The position numbers and the translations under genes are program-made. From positions 62,001-126,000 of the forward strand of contig JASLZX010000001.1 in assembly GCA_030754655.1 (NCBI GenBank): a DNA stretch of 64,000 nt, given 5' to 3'. Every line of letters starts with the position of its first letter. Within the stretch, counting starts at the first letter, position 1. Below, piece after piece: positions 31,821-39,380 of the stretch. The notes under the pieces were generated by a model that had not been told where the DNA came from, searched no databases, and saw only the letters and a program-made list of their open reading frames with translations. This DNA comes from UBA8886 sp002731655. GTDB lineage: Archaea; Thermoplasmatota; Poseidoniia; MGIII; CG-Epi1.

Positions 31821-33531
31821 TTCGATACCGCGCGAGCCGTCGAGGGCCTTCGGCCCCTGTATCGCGGTAATCCTGTTCTACTTGCTCTGGTTCCGCTGGA
31901 AGGACCCCAGCACTGAGGCGACACTGCTGATGGGGGGGGGCGTGGCCATCCTGACCTGGCTCACCTACATGGCCTCCTCGTATTCTGGCGAAGGGTCGAA
32001 GCTGCACGGGCTGGCGCCGATTATCGAGCGCATGCCGAGCATCACCAAGCCGGACGGCCACGTCCATTTCCGGACCAAGATGACCTGGACGCTTGGCATC
32101 CTGATTCTCTACTTCGCGCTGACCAACGTCACGATGTACGGCCTCGGCAGCGACACCGTCGACCTGTTCGTTCAGTACCGCGCCATCCTTGCCGGGGCAT
32201 CGGGGAGCCTGATGCATCTCGGTATCGGGCCAATCGTAACCGGCTCGATTATCATGCAGCTTTTCACCGGCGCCAAGATTATCAACCTCAACCTGCAGGA
32301 CGCCAAGGACAAGGCGATCTACCAGGGCACCCAGAAGGTGCTGGTAGTGGTGATGATTTTCGTCGAATCCATCCCGCAGGTCTTCGGCTTCCTCGAACCC
32401 AGCGCAACCGTCGTCGGCGAGCTCGGGCTGACGTGGGCCCGCATGGCAATTATCACTCAGCTGATTATCGGCTCGTATCTTGTGTTCCTGATGGACGAGG
32501 TTGTCTCCAAATGGGGCATCGGCAGCGGCATTTCCCTCTTCATCGCCGCTGGTGTCAGCCAGGCGCTCTTCACCGGCACCCTCAACTGGGAGCCGGCGCC
32601 CGGGACGACCGACCCCAACTCGCCGCCGACCGGGACCATCCCGATGGTTATTTGGTACATCATGAACTCCTCATCGCGCGAGCTGATGCAGGGGGGCTAC
32701 GAGGCGATGCTGTTGGCACCGCCCAATCCGGTCGTCGCGCTGGTCGGGACACTCGTCGTGTTCTTCGTCGTGGTGTATGTCGAGTCGTCGCGCATCGAAC
32801 TGCCGCTGGCACACGGACGCGTCCGCGGCGCGCGCGGACGCTACCCCATCCGGCTGATTTACGCCAGCAACATCCCAGTCATCCTGATGGCGGCGCTGCT
32901 CGCCAACGTCAACATGTTCGCGATGCTATTCTGGTCGCACCCGACGATGTCCAAATGGCCGATTATCGGGCATAACTGGATGATCGGCGCTTTCGACGTC
33001 AGCCAAGGCAACCCGGTCCCGACCATGGGTGCTGCCTACTACCTCAACCGTATCAACGGCATGCAGGACTGGTTCCTGCCGCTGGCGAGCCCCAAATACG
33101 AGAGCTACATGATTATTGGTGGCGTGAGCCACGAGCCATACCAGCTGGTGTTGCATATTATCGTCTACATGGGCGTTATGATTCTGGGCTCAATGATGTT
33201 CGCTAAGTTCTGGATTGAAACTACTAACATGGGGCCACAAGCGGTCGCCAAACAAATTCAGGGCTCGGGGATGCAGATTCCTGGCTTCCGGCGCGACCCG
33301 CGCATCGTCGAGAAGGTGCTTGAGCGGTACATCCCGACGGTGACTGTCTTCAGTGGCGCAATAGTGGGACTGCTCGCTGCGGGGGCAGACATGGTCGGCA
33401 CCACCGGGCAATCGTCCGGAACAGGGGTATTGCTGACTGTTGGCATCATGATACGCATGTACGAACAAATCGGCAAGGAGCAGATGATGGAAATGCATCC
33501 GGTCCTGCGACAGTTTTTCGGCGAGGAGTGA
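31813..33531 (+). CDS. secY: Preprotein translocase subunit SecY with extra N-terminal membrane segments
   Basis: A 572-residue SecY; archaeal SecY is usually 430-490. The canonical N-terminus (GLAPIIERMPSITKPDGHVH) begins only near residue 66. Before it lie two added hydrophobic helices (about 13-30 and 37-57). The ten core helices follow, including the plug/TM2 region (HLGIGPIVTGSIIMQL) and the cytosolic loops. It is the channel for protein export and membrane insertion. Start TTG 31813 follows GGAGAGG; GTG 31798 in frame is an alternative. It ends overlapping the next gene. The extended lumen-side loop around residues 255-300 (GTTDPNSPPTG) is also larger than usual. Confidence 0.95.
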   Translation: MADSIPREPSRAFGPCIAVILFYLLWFRWKDPSTEATLLMGGGVAILTWLTYMASSYSGEGSKLHGLAPIIERMPSITKPDGHVHFRTKMTWTLGILILYFALTNVTMYGLGSDTVDLFVQYRAILAGASGSLMHLGIGPIVTGSIIMQLFTGAKIINLNLQDAKDKAIYQGTQKVLVVVMIFVESIPQVFGFLEPSATVVGELGLTWARMAIITQLIIGSYLVFLMDEVVSKWGIGSGISLFIAAGVSQALFTGTLNWEPAPGTTDPNSPPTGTIPMVIWYIMNSSSRELMQGGYEAMLLAPPNPVVALVGTLVVFFVVVYVESSRIELPLAHGRVRGARGRYPIRLIYASNIPVILMAALLANVNMFAMLFWSHPTMSKWPIIGHNWMIGAFDVSQGNPVPTMGAAYYLNRINGMQDWFLPLASPKYESYMIIGGVSHEPYQLVLHIIVYMGVMILGSMMFAKFWIETTNMGPQAVAKQIQGSGMQIPGFRRDPRIVEKVLERYIPTVTVFSGAIVGLLAAGADMVGTTGQSSGTGVLLTVGIMIRMYEQIGKEQMMEMHPVLRQFFGEE

Positions 33532-34160
33532 TGGCGCGCGTCATCGGCGGCTCGACCATCGGTGAGGGCTGCTTTCTGGACCGCGACGTCGTCATCGGCT
33601 ACCCGCCAGGCGACGAACTGCCTCTGCTCGGCAGCGACCGTGAAGCGGAAATCACGGGCGCGGCCGTCGGCGACAACTGCACGCTACGAGCCGGGACGCT
33701 CTACTCCCGCGCGCGGCTCGGCAGCAGCGTGCGTAGCGGCCACGGCTGGCTGGTGCGCGAAGACTCAACCGTCGGCAACGGTTGCCTGATTGGGACCGGC
33801 GTCACCATCGACAACGACTGCCGTGTCGGCGACCACTGCAGCTTGCAGACCGGCGTCTACATCCCCACCGGCTCGCGCATCGGTGACCGCTGCTTCCTTG
33901 GCCCCAACGCGACGCTTACCAACGACCGCACCCCGCTGCGGACCGACTATCGGCTCGAGGGCGTTACGCTGGGCGACGACGTCACCGTCGGCGCCAATGC
34001 GACGCTGATGCCAGGTATCAGCGTCGGCGAAGGTGCGTTCATCGCCGGCGGCGCGGTCGTTACGCGCGACGTGCCCGTCTGGAAGATGGCGGTCGGCGTC
34101 CCGGCGCGGATTGTGGATTTGCCGGAAAACCTGAAGAAGCCCAACCGGCTCGGTGAGTGA
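33531..34160 (+). CDS. Hexapeptide-repeat (left-handed beta-helix) acyltransferase
   Basis: A 209-residue protein built of [LIV]-G-x4 hexapeptide repeats (IGEGCFLDRDVVIGYP, VGDNCTLRAGTLYSRARL, VGNGCLIGTGVTIDNDC) ending with GGAVVTRDVPVWKMAVGVPA. That tail is characteristic of the WbpD/WlbB-like sugar N-acetyltransferases that act on UDP-3-amino sugars. The substrate is not determined. It overlaps secY by one base (TGATG) and adkA follows with a similar overlap, so it is inserted into the otherwise standard secY-adk-DUF106 order. Confidence 0.85.
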   Translation: MARVIGGSTIGEGCFLDRDVVIGYPPGDELPLLGSDREAEITGAAVGDNCTLRAGTLYSRARLGSSVRSGHGWLVREDSTVGNGCLIGTGVTIDNDCRVGDHCSLQTGVYIPTGSRIGDRCFLGPNATLTNDRTPLRTDYRLEGVTLGDDVTVGANATLMPGISVGEGAFIAGGAVVTRDVPVWKMAVGVPARIVDLPENLKKPNRLGE

Positions 34161-34693
34161 TGGGCGTCATCGTCGTTACCGGTGTGCCAGGGGTGGGCAA
34201 GTCTACTGTCATGGCCGGCGCCGACGAAGCGGGCTACGGTAGTGTCAACTTTGGTGACATGATGTTCGAGGTCGCGCAGGCCGAGGGTGCTGCTGACCGC
34301 GACCAGATGCGCAAGCTACCGATAGGTGAGCAGCAACGACTGCAACGCCTGGCGGGCGAGCGAATTGCCGCGATGGGTGACGTTGTTGTCGACACGCACG
34401 CTTCCATCCGCACCGCGCAGGGATTCATGCCGGGCCTGCCCGAGTGGACGCTGCGCGCGATGGTGCCCACCATTATCGTGCTGGTCGAAGCGACACCGAC
34501 CGAGATTGCCGGCCGCCGCGCCAAGGATGCAACCCGGCTGCGCGACGCCGACAACGTCGCGCTGCATCAGGAAGTTAACCGCGCCTTCGCCGCAGCCAGT
34601 GCGGTGATGGTCGGCGCGACCGTCGCCATCATCGAGAACCACGATGGAGGGGTTGACGCGGCGGTTGCGCAGTTCCGGGAGCTACTCGCGTGA
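34160..34693 (+). CDS. adkA: Archaeal-type adenylate kinase
   Basis: A 177-residue P-loop kinase with VVTGVPGVGKSTV (Walker A, 8-15) and the archaeal AdkA features FGDMMFEVA, VVDTHASIRTAQGF and the RAKDATRLRDAD lid region. It is the archaeal family, trimeric in known members, not the bacterial one. It interconverts 2 ADP with ATP and AMP. ATG 34160 is preferred; a GTG three bases earlier is possible. Location after secY is conserved across Euryarchaeota. Confidence 0.93.
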   Translation: MGVIVVTGVPGVGKSTVMAGADEAGYGSVNFGDMMFEVAQAEGAADRDQMRKLPIGEQQRLQRLAGERIAAMGDVVVDTHASIRTAQGFMPGLPEWTLRAMVPTIIVLVEATPTEIAGRRAKDATRLRDADNVALHQEVNRAFAAASAVMVGATVAIIENHDGGVDAAVAQFRELLA

Positions 34694-35340
34694 GCGAGAC
34701 GGAGCAGCAGCCCCCGGCAATGGGCGGCATGTTCCTGACCATGTTCCTGATGCTCTACATCATCATCAACCCCGGGCTGCGGGTGACGATGGGCGAGGTG
34801 GCCGAGACACTGCTCGAGCCGCGCATCGGCTTCGACGGCGCGTACCCGGCGGTCACGATCCTGCTGGCGGGGATGGTGATGATTGGCGGCACCACCGTCA
34901 TTCGCCACTTGCTGGTCGACTGGCAACAGATGGCTGAGGTGCAACTCAAGATGCAGGCGTACAACAAGGCACTGAGCGCTGCGCGGAAGGAGGGGCAGCA
35001 GGCGCGGGTGCAGAAACTGATGAAAATGCAACCGGAAGTGCTGATGCTCCAGTCGGGGATGATGTCCAACCAAATGCGCCCAATGGTTTTCACGATGCTG
35101 ATTGCAATTCCCATCATCATGTGGCTCTACGAGTTCACGGCGGGACTGCCGGTGCAGGCGCTCTCGCTACCGTGGGAACCCCATTGGGAATTGCAGGAAC
35201 GGCTCTGGATCCTGCCGCACTGGATCGTGATCTACTCCGTAATGGCGCTGCCGTTCGGGCAAATCCTGCTGCGTGGGCTGAAGCTGGCGAGCGCGCTGCC
35301 GCAGCTGCGCTTCGGGCAGCTGGAGGCCGAACACGAGTAG
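34690..35340 (+). CDS. DUF106 / EMC3-like membrane insertase (YidC/Oxa1 superfamily)
   Basis: A 216-residue membrane protein with three helices: residues ~12-30 (GGMFLTMFLMLYIIINPGL), ~112-130 (PMVFTMLIAIPIIMWLYEF) and ~178-195. A cytosolic coiled coil (residues ~75-110, MQAYNKALSAARKEGQQARV) lies between. This is the archaeal DUF106 architecture, related to YidC/Oxa1 and EMC3/TMCO1, which insert membrane proteins next to SecY. It ends the ribosome-translocon operon, fitting that role. Confidence 0.9.
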   Translation: MSETEQQPPAMGGMFLTMFLMLYIIINPGLRVTMGEVAETLLEPRIGFDGAYPAVTILLAGMVMIGGTTVIRHLLVDWQQMAEVQLKMQAYNKALSAARKEGQQARVQKLMKMQPEVLMLQSGMMSNQMRPMVFTMLIAIPIIMWLYEFTAGLPVQALSLPWEPHWELQERLWILPHWIVIYSVMALPFGQILLRGLKLASALPQLRFGQLEAEHE

Positions 35341-35400
35341 CGAAGACGCACCTCCTTCAATTTAAATATTGGTCGTCGAGAACTAGCGCAATAGGGAAGT

Positions 35401-35673
35401 CTACTTTCTGCGGAGGATTGCAATCAATCCAATCGAAATTAAAGCAGAAATCATAGATACTGAAGGTAGCGGTGATTCGTCTTCGCTGTCCCCACACAAA
35501 CATCCATCGTCGACGCCATCAATATCCGCACAGGTGTAGGATGCCGGGTCCGTCCCATTCCTCGCATCTACGGTGAAGGTGACGTTGACGTCTTCAGCAC
35601 TCGCAGGGGACGGCAGGAAAAAGGCCAAAAACAGAATTGCGGCCAGCGTGCCCAGTATTGTCGTGGAGTTCAT
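35401..35673 (-). CDS. Small secreted protein with C-terminal sorting-like tail
   Basis: A 90-residue protein from ATG 35673, preceded by AGAGGAG. It has a signal peptide (TTILGTLAAILFLAFFL ... ASA), a mature part with four cysteines (TCADIDGVDDGCLCGD) and a C-terminal tripartite tail: LPSV, a hydrophobic helix (SMISALISIGLIAIL) and a basic RRK end. The tail resembles archaeosortase/exosortase sorting signals (PGF-CTERM type), though the motif LPSV is not one I can name. Likely anchored or processed at the cell surface. Function unknown. A TTTTAACC element (about 35713-35720) could be its TATA box. Confidence 0.6.
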   Translation of the reverse strand: MNSTTILGTLAAILFLAFFLPSPASAEDVNVTFTVDARNGTDPASYTCADIDGVDDGCLCGDSEDESPLPSVSMISALISIGLIAILRRK

Positions 35674-35765
35674 GATTAGTAACTCCTCTGGTAACCCGGG
35701 GTGGAGGGTGGGGTTAAAACAATTCTGCACGCGGTTTTAGTCTGTAACTAGGGGGCGCGATTATA
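35674..35765 (-). promoter_or_regulatory. Leader and promoter of the small secreted protein
   Basis: The region contains a SD (AGAGGAG, about 35684-35690), a TATA-like GTTTTAACC on the minus strand (35712-35720) and a G-rich tract. Transcription would start about 20 nt before the ATG, so this gene uses a short leader rather than a leaderless start. Confidence 0.4.
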
Positions 35766-36341
35766 TCAACTGGAGATGGAGAGCGAAAGCCGCTCCACCC
35801 GCAGGATTTCGCCATCGAAATTCTGCTCGTCGAACCGCTCGCGTTCCCAGCCCTCCGGCAGCTCGCCCATCAAGCTCGAGAGCAGCAGCCACACCCCACC
35901 ACCCGGCCGCAGGTGGCGCGGCGCCCCAGTGAGCAGTTGCTGAGTGAACTCGGTGCCAGTCGGGCCGCCTTCGACCGCCAGCGCCAACCAGCGGTCGTCG
36001 TATTCGCCGCCCGGCGGCAGGTAGGGCGGGTTGCAAACAATGGCATCGAAGCGGCGGTCGCCGACCGGCTCGAACAGGTCGCCTTGCAAGAACTCGATGT
36101 GGTGCCCTGCCACCCGGGCGTTCCGCCGCGCCAGCGCGATGGCGTGCGGGTTCAGGTCGGTCGCGGTGACCACTCCCCCGAGCGCGGCGAGCGTGAGCGC
36201 GACGATGCCGCTGCCGGTGCCCAGCTCTAGGACGGCGCCGCGCAGCTCGGGGAAGCGCGTCGCCGCGCGCTCGAGTGTGGCACAGAGCAGCCAGCTGTCT
36301 TCGGCCGGCTCGTAGACGCGGCCGTCCTTGCGAAGGTTCAC
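35766..36341 (-). CDS. HemK2/Mtq2-type protein glutamine methyltransferase
   Basis: A 191-residue class I SAM-dependent methyltransferase with VYEPAEDSWLLCATLE, the SAM-binding VLELGTGSGIVALTLA and the catalytic CNPPYLPPG (NPPY). This is the short archaeal/eukaryotic HemK2-Mtq2 type, which methylates the Gln of the GGQ motif in release factor aRF1 with a Trm112 partner. GTG start at 36341. It is divergent from the PIG-L gene and may share a palindromic TATA box with it. Confidence 0.9.
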   Translation of the reverse strand: MNLRKDGRVYEPAEDSWLLCATLERAATRFPELRGAVLELGTGSGIVALTLAALGGVVTATDLNPHAIALARRNARVAGHHIEFLQGDLFEPVGDRRFDAIVCNPPYLPPGGEYDDRWLALAVEGGPTGTEFTQQLLTGAPRHLRPGGGVWLLLSSLMGELPEGWERERFDEQNFDGEILRVERLSLSISS

Positions 36342-36359
36342 GACGCGGCAGCGGTATAG

Positions 36360-36367
36360 TTATATAA
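36360..36367. promoter_or_regulatory. Shared palindromic TATA box, HemK2 and PIG-L genes
   Basis: TTATATAA is self-complementary. It is centred about 27 nt from the plus-strand ATG (36390) and about 23 nt from the minus-strand GTG (36341), so a single element could drive two divergent leaderless transcripts. Confidence 0.5.
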
Positions 36368-36389
36368 CCAATTGTGCAAGGCTATAGTA

Positions 36390-37160
36390 ATGGCCTGGAA
36401 GAAGGAGAACAAGCCGGCGCAGTTCCTGCTCTCGATTACCGCAGCGCACGGCGACGACTGGGCAGCGCTCAAAACTTCGGCCGCCGAACAGGGGCGGCCG
36501 GTCAGCGAGCTGGTGCGTGAAGCGATTTCCGACAAGGTCGGCACGGGCGAGCCGCGCCGCGCGCTGGTGCTGAGCCCGCACACCGACGACGCCGAACTGG
36601 GGTGCGGCGGGACCATCGCCAAGCTGGTCGAGCGCGGCTGGTCGGTGCACGTCATCTACTTCAGCGCGGTCGCCGAGCGGTATCCCGACCTGGCCGACGA
36701 AGCTGCGGCGTCGGGAAAAATCCTAGGCGTCACGCATGAGATCCTTGATTTCTACACCCGCCAGTTCCCGCGCGACCGGCAGGAAATACTGCAGGCACTC
36801 TGCGACCATTCGTGCCTGCGCAGCTACGAACTCGTGTTTACGCCGGCGACGACTGACATCCACCAGGACCATGGCGTCGTGACCGCCGAGGCGCTACGCG
36901 CCTTCCGGAATTGCACGCTGCTCGGCTACGAGCTGCCGTGGAATAATCTCGAAATCGAGCTCAACTGCTTCATCTCGCTCGAGGAGCGGCACGTGCGCAA
37001 GAAGCTCAAGGCGCTCGACTGCTACGACAGCCAAAAACACAACCCCTACTTCGACCCCAAGTTCTTCCGTTCCGTAGTCCGCATGCGCGGAGTCCAGCTC
37101 GCGGTGCCGTATGCCGAAGGCTTCGAGACGCTGAAGGTGCGGCTGGACGGCATGCTGTGA
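36390..37160 (+). CDS. PIG-L/LmbE-family deacetylase with N-terminal ribbon-helix-helix-like segment
   Basis: A 256-residue protein. Residues ~55-256 are a PIG-L N-deacetylase with zinc motif SPHTDDAELGCGG (His64, Asp66, Asp67) and a distal IHQDHGVV His. The first ~50 residues (including DDWAALKTSAAEQGRPVSEL and VREAIS) look like a ribbon-helix-helix/CopG-type fold, an uncommon fusion. Family members remove N-acetyl groups from GlcNAc-type sugars. It forms a coupled unit with a GT4 glycosyltransferase and an ATP-grasp enzyme (4-nt overlaps). ATG 36390 is at leaderless distance from TTATATAA. Confidence 0.85.
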   Translation: MAWKKENKPAQFLLSITAAHGDDWAALKTSAAEQGRPVSELVREAISDKVGTGEPRRALVLSPHTDDAELGCGGTIAKLVERGWSVHVIYFSAVAERYPDLADEAAASGKILGVTHEILDFYTRQFPRDRQEILQALCDHSCLRSYELVFTPATTDIHQDHGVVTAEALRAFRNCTLLGYELPWNNLEIELNCFISLEERHVRKKLKALDCYDSQKHNPYFDPKFFRSVVRMRGVQLAVPYAEGFETLKVRLDGML

Positions 37161-38305
37161 GCCGGGTCGCGATGCTGCTGGGGCACGACCTGCTCGAGCC
37201 GACCGTCGACACCCGCGTCTGGCGCGAGGCGCTCTCGCTCATTGGCGCCGGCTACGAAGTGACTGTTTTCTGCTGGGCGCGGCGCGACGATTCGCTGCCG
37301 GCCGAGGAAATCCGTGACGGCGTCCGCGTGCGCCGCATCTTCGCGTCGCTCGACAGCTGGCTGCCGGGGCGCATGTTGGCGTTCCGCAGTGCGATGCGGC
37401 AACTGGCCGAGGCGGCCGCCGATGAGCTGCCGGCGGTGGTGCACGCGCATGATCTGGAGACGCTGCCGGCCGCCTGCCGGGCGGCCGACGCGTGCGACGC
37501 GAGAGTCGTCTTCGACGCGCACGAGGACTGGCCGCTGCTCGAGTGGGTGCAGGGGGCGGCGCTCGGCGCCTGGTTCGGCTGGCAGCAGCGCCGCTGGCTG
37601 CCGCGCGCCGATACGGTCGTGACCGTCTCGCCCGAGCTGGCGAAGCGGCTCGGCGGGGCGGAGGTGCTCTACAACTCCGAGCCGCTGGCGGTCGTCGAGG
37701 CGGCCGCGAGAGAGGACTTGCGCGCGAAACTGGGGCTTGGCGGAGTCGTCGCAGGCTACATCGGCGCGCTGCGGCGGCGGATTATCGAGCAGTTGCTCGA
37801 CGACGCCGCGCAAGTCCCGGAGGTTACGCTACTGGTCGTCGGCGGCCCGCCGAAGGGGCGCGCCGGCTACGCCGGGCTGCAGGAGCAGCTCGAGACGTAT
37901 GCCACCAAAGTTGGTGCGCGGGCGGTCTTCACCGGCCCGCTGGCGTACGACCGCATGGGCGACTGCTACCGCGCTTGCGACCTGCTGCTGGTCGGCCACT
38001 ATGTTGCCGAGCCGTTGCGGCACGCCGCCGTCCCGAAGAAGCTACTCGACGCGATGGCCTACTCAATCCCGGCCGTGGTCGGCCCCTACGAAGCGCGCCG
38101 CTCCATCGTCGAGCGCCACCGCTGCGGGCTGGTCGCCGACGACTGGCTGGCGCCGCTGCGCAAACTGGCGGGCGACGGCGAGCAGCGGCGCGAAATGGGC
38201 CTGCGCGGGACCGCCGCATGGCGCGAAAAATACTGCTGGGACCACATGGAAGAGCGACTGCTGGCGCTCTACGCGGGGCTGCTGGCAACAGCGGAGGTGC
38301 CGTGA
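37157..38305 (+). CDS. GT4-family glycosyltransferase
   Basis: A 382-residue GT-B enzyme. The N-terminal domain starts VAMLLGHDLLEPTVDTRVW and includes VVHAHDLETLPAA and VFDAHEDWPLLEW. The C-terminal nucleotide-sugar domain has VAGYIGALRRR, FTGPLAYDRMGDCYRACDLL and VPKKLLDAMAYSIPAVVGP. No membrane segment or signal peptide is seen; it acts in the cytoplasm. Its GTG overlaps the deacetylase stop and its own stop overlaps the ATP-grasp GTG. Donor and acceptor cannot be told from sequence. Confidence 0.88.
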   Translation: MSRVAMLLGHDLLEPTVDTRVWREALSLIGAGYEVTVFCWARRDDSLPAEEIRDGVRVRRIFASLDSWLPGRMLAFRSAMRQLAEAAADELPAVVHAHDLETLPAACRAADACDARVVFDAHEDWPLLEWVQGAALGAWFGWQQRRWLPRADTVVTVSPELAKRLGGAEVLYNSEPLAVVEAAAREDLRAKLGLGGVVAGYIGALRRRIIEQLLDDAAQVPEVTLLVVGGPPKGRAGYAGLQEQLETYATKVGARAVFTGPLAYDRMGDCYRACDLLLVGHYVAEPLRHAAVPKKLLDAMAYSIPAVVGPYEARRSIVERHRCGLVADDWLAPLRKLAGDGEQRREMGLRGTAAWREKYCWDHMEERLLALYAGLLATAEVP

Positions 38306-39342
38306 ATAACCCCGGGGTGGCTAGCGGCGCGATGCGGATCCTGCTGACTGGCGTCGGCTGCCCCGGCGCGCACGCACTCATCACCAGCCTGAAACGGCAG
38401 TCGCCCGAATTGTGGATTGCTGGCACCGACGCTTCCCCTCAAGCGATTGGCCGCTGGCTCTGCGACGACTTCGCGCAGGTACCATGGGCACACGACGAGG
38501 GATACGTTGACGCTGTCGTTGAGCTGGCGCAGCGCTGGGAGGTTGAGGTGGTGTTCCCGCAGACGTCATGGGAGATGTTCGAGCTTTCCAAGGCAGCAGA
38601 CCACTTCGAGGGTGTGGCGACGCTGCTGGCGTCGCCACACGAACAGGTCGCCGCGTGCGAGGACAAATTCGCGATGTATGACGCCCTGAAGGGCAAAATG
38701 GAACTGCCGCGCTACGGGCTGGTCCATTCACTAGCGGAGCTCGAGGCGACCGCCGCGGCGCTGGGCTACCCGGAACGCGACGTTGTCTTCAAGCCGCCGC
38801 GCGGCAAGGGTTCGCGCGGCGTGCGAGTGCTGACCGAGCATGCCGACCGCTACGAGCTGCTCTTCGAGGAGCGGCCGTTCGCACGCTACATCTCGCTGCA
38901 GGAATTGCGCACGACCGTTGGCGACCGCGAAATCCCGCCGCTGCTGGTAATGGAATACCTCGAGGGTGAGGAGCATAAGATTGACCCTCTAGCGCGTGGC
39001 GGGGAGGTGCTGCTCGGGACCGTGAAACGGCGGCTCAACTACGCTTCGGGCCTGGCAATGGGGTTCGAGATTATCGAGGCGCCGGAGCTGCTCGCGTATG
39101 GCGCCGAGGTGCTGCGCCATATCCCACTCGACTGGTGCGTCGACATCTCCACTCGCGGCGGGGTGCTAATGGAAATTAACCCGCGCGTCTCGACTTTTAT
39201 CTACTCCGAAAACTGGTGCCCGCCCTGGCTGGCGCTACAGCTCGCGACCGGCCGTATCAGTGCTGACGAGGTGTGTGCGCGGCAGTCTGATGCGCCGGTC
39301 GGGACGCGCATGTTCCGCTACTACTGCCAGCAAGAATTCTGA
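38302..39342 (+). CDS. ATP-grasp ligase (CarB/PylC-like)
   Basis: A 346-residue protein with an N-terminal Rossmann-like pre-ATP-grasp domain (ILLTGVGCPGAHALITSLKR), the ATP-binding VFKPPRGKGSRGVRVL and the metal-binding VLMEINPRVSTF. GTG 38302 follows GGAGG by 5 nt; an ATG at 38332 is an alternative. ATP-grasp enzymes form amide or thioester bonds via acyl-phosphates, so this could acylate the amine exposed by the upstream deacetylase. That link is inference from gene order. The substrate is unknown. Confidence 0.85.
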   Translation: MNNPGVASGAMRILLTGVGCPGAHALITSLKRQSPELWIAGTDASPQAIGRWLCDDFAQVPWAHDEGYVDAVVELAQRWEVEVVFPQTSWEMFELSKAADHFEGVATLLASPHEQVAACEDKFAMYDALKGKMELPRYGLVHSLAELEATAAALGYPERDVVFKPPRGKGSRGVRVLTEHADRYELLFEERPFARYISLQELRTTVGDREIPPLLVMEYLEGEEHKIDPLARGGEVLLGTVKRRLNYASGLAMGFEIIEAPELLAYGAEVLRHIPLDWCVDISTRGGVLMEINPRVSTFIYSENWCPPWLALQLATGRISADEVCARQSDAPVGTRMFRYYCQQEF

Positions 39343-39380
39343 CCCCGTAACGGTAATAGCCACCCCTGAATCGCGGCGCG

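Noticed and set aside
37492..38301. Long plus-strand frame upstream of the ATP-grasp gene
   Set aside because: Arg/Ala-rich translation in an alternative frame of the GT4 gene. The ATP-grasp domain starts at 38302 with a good SD.
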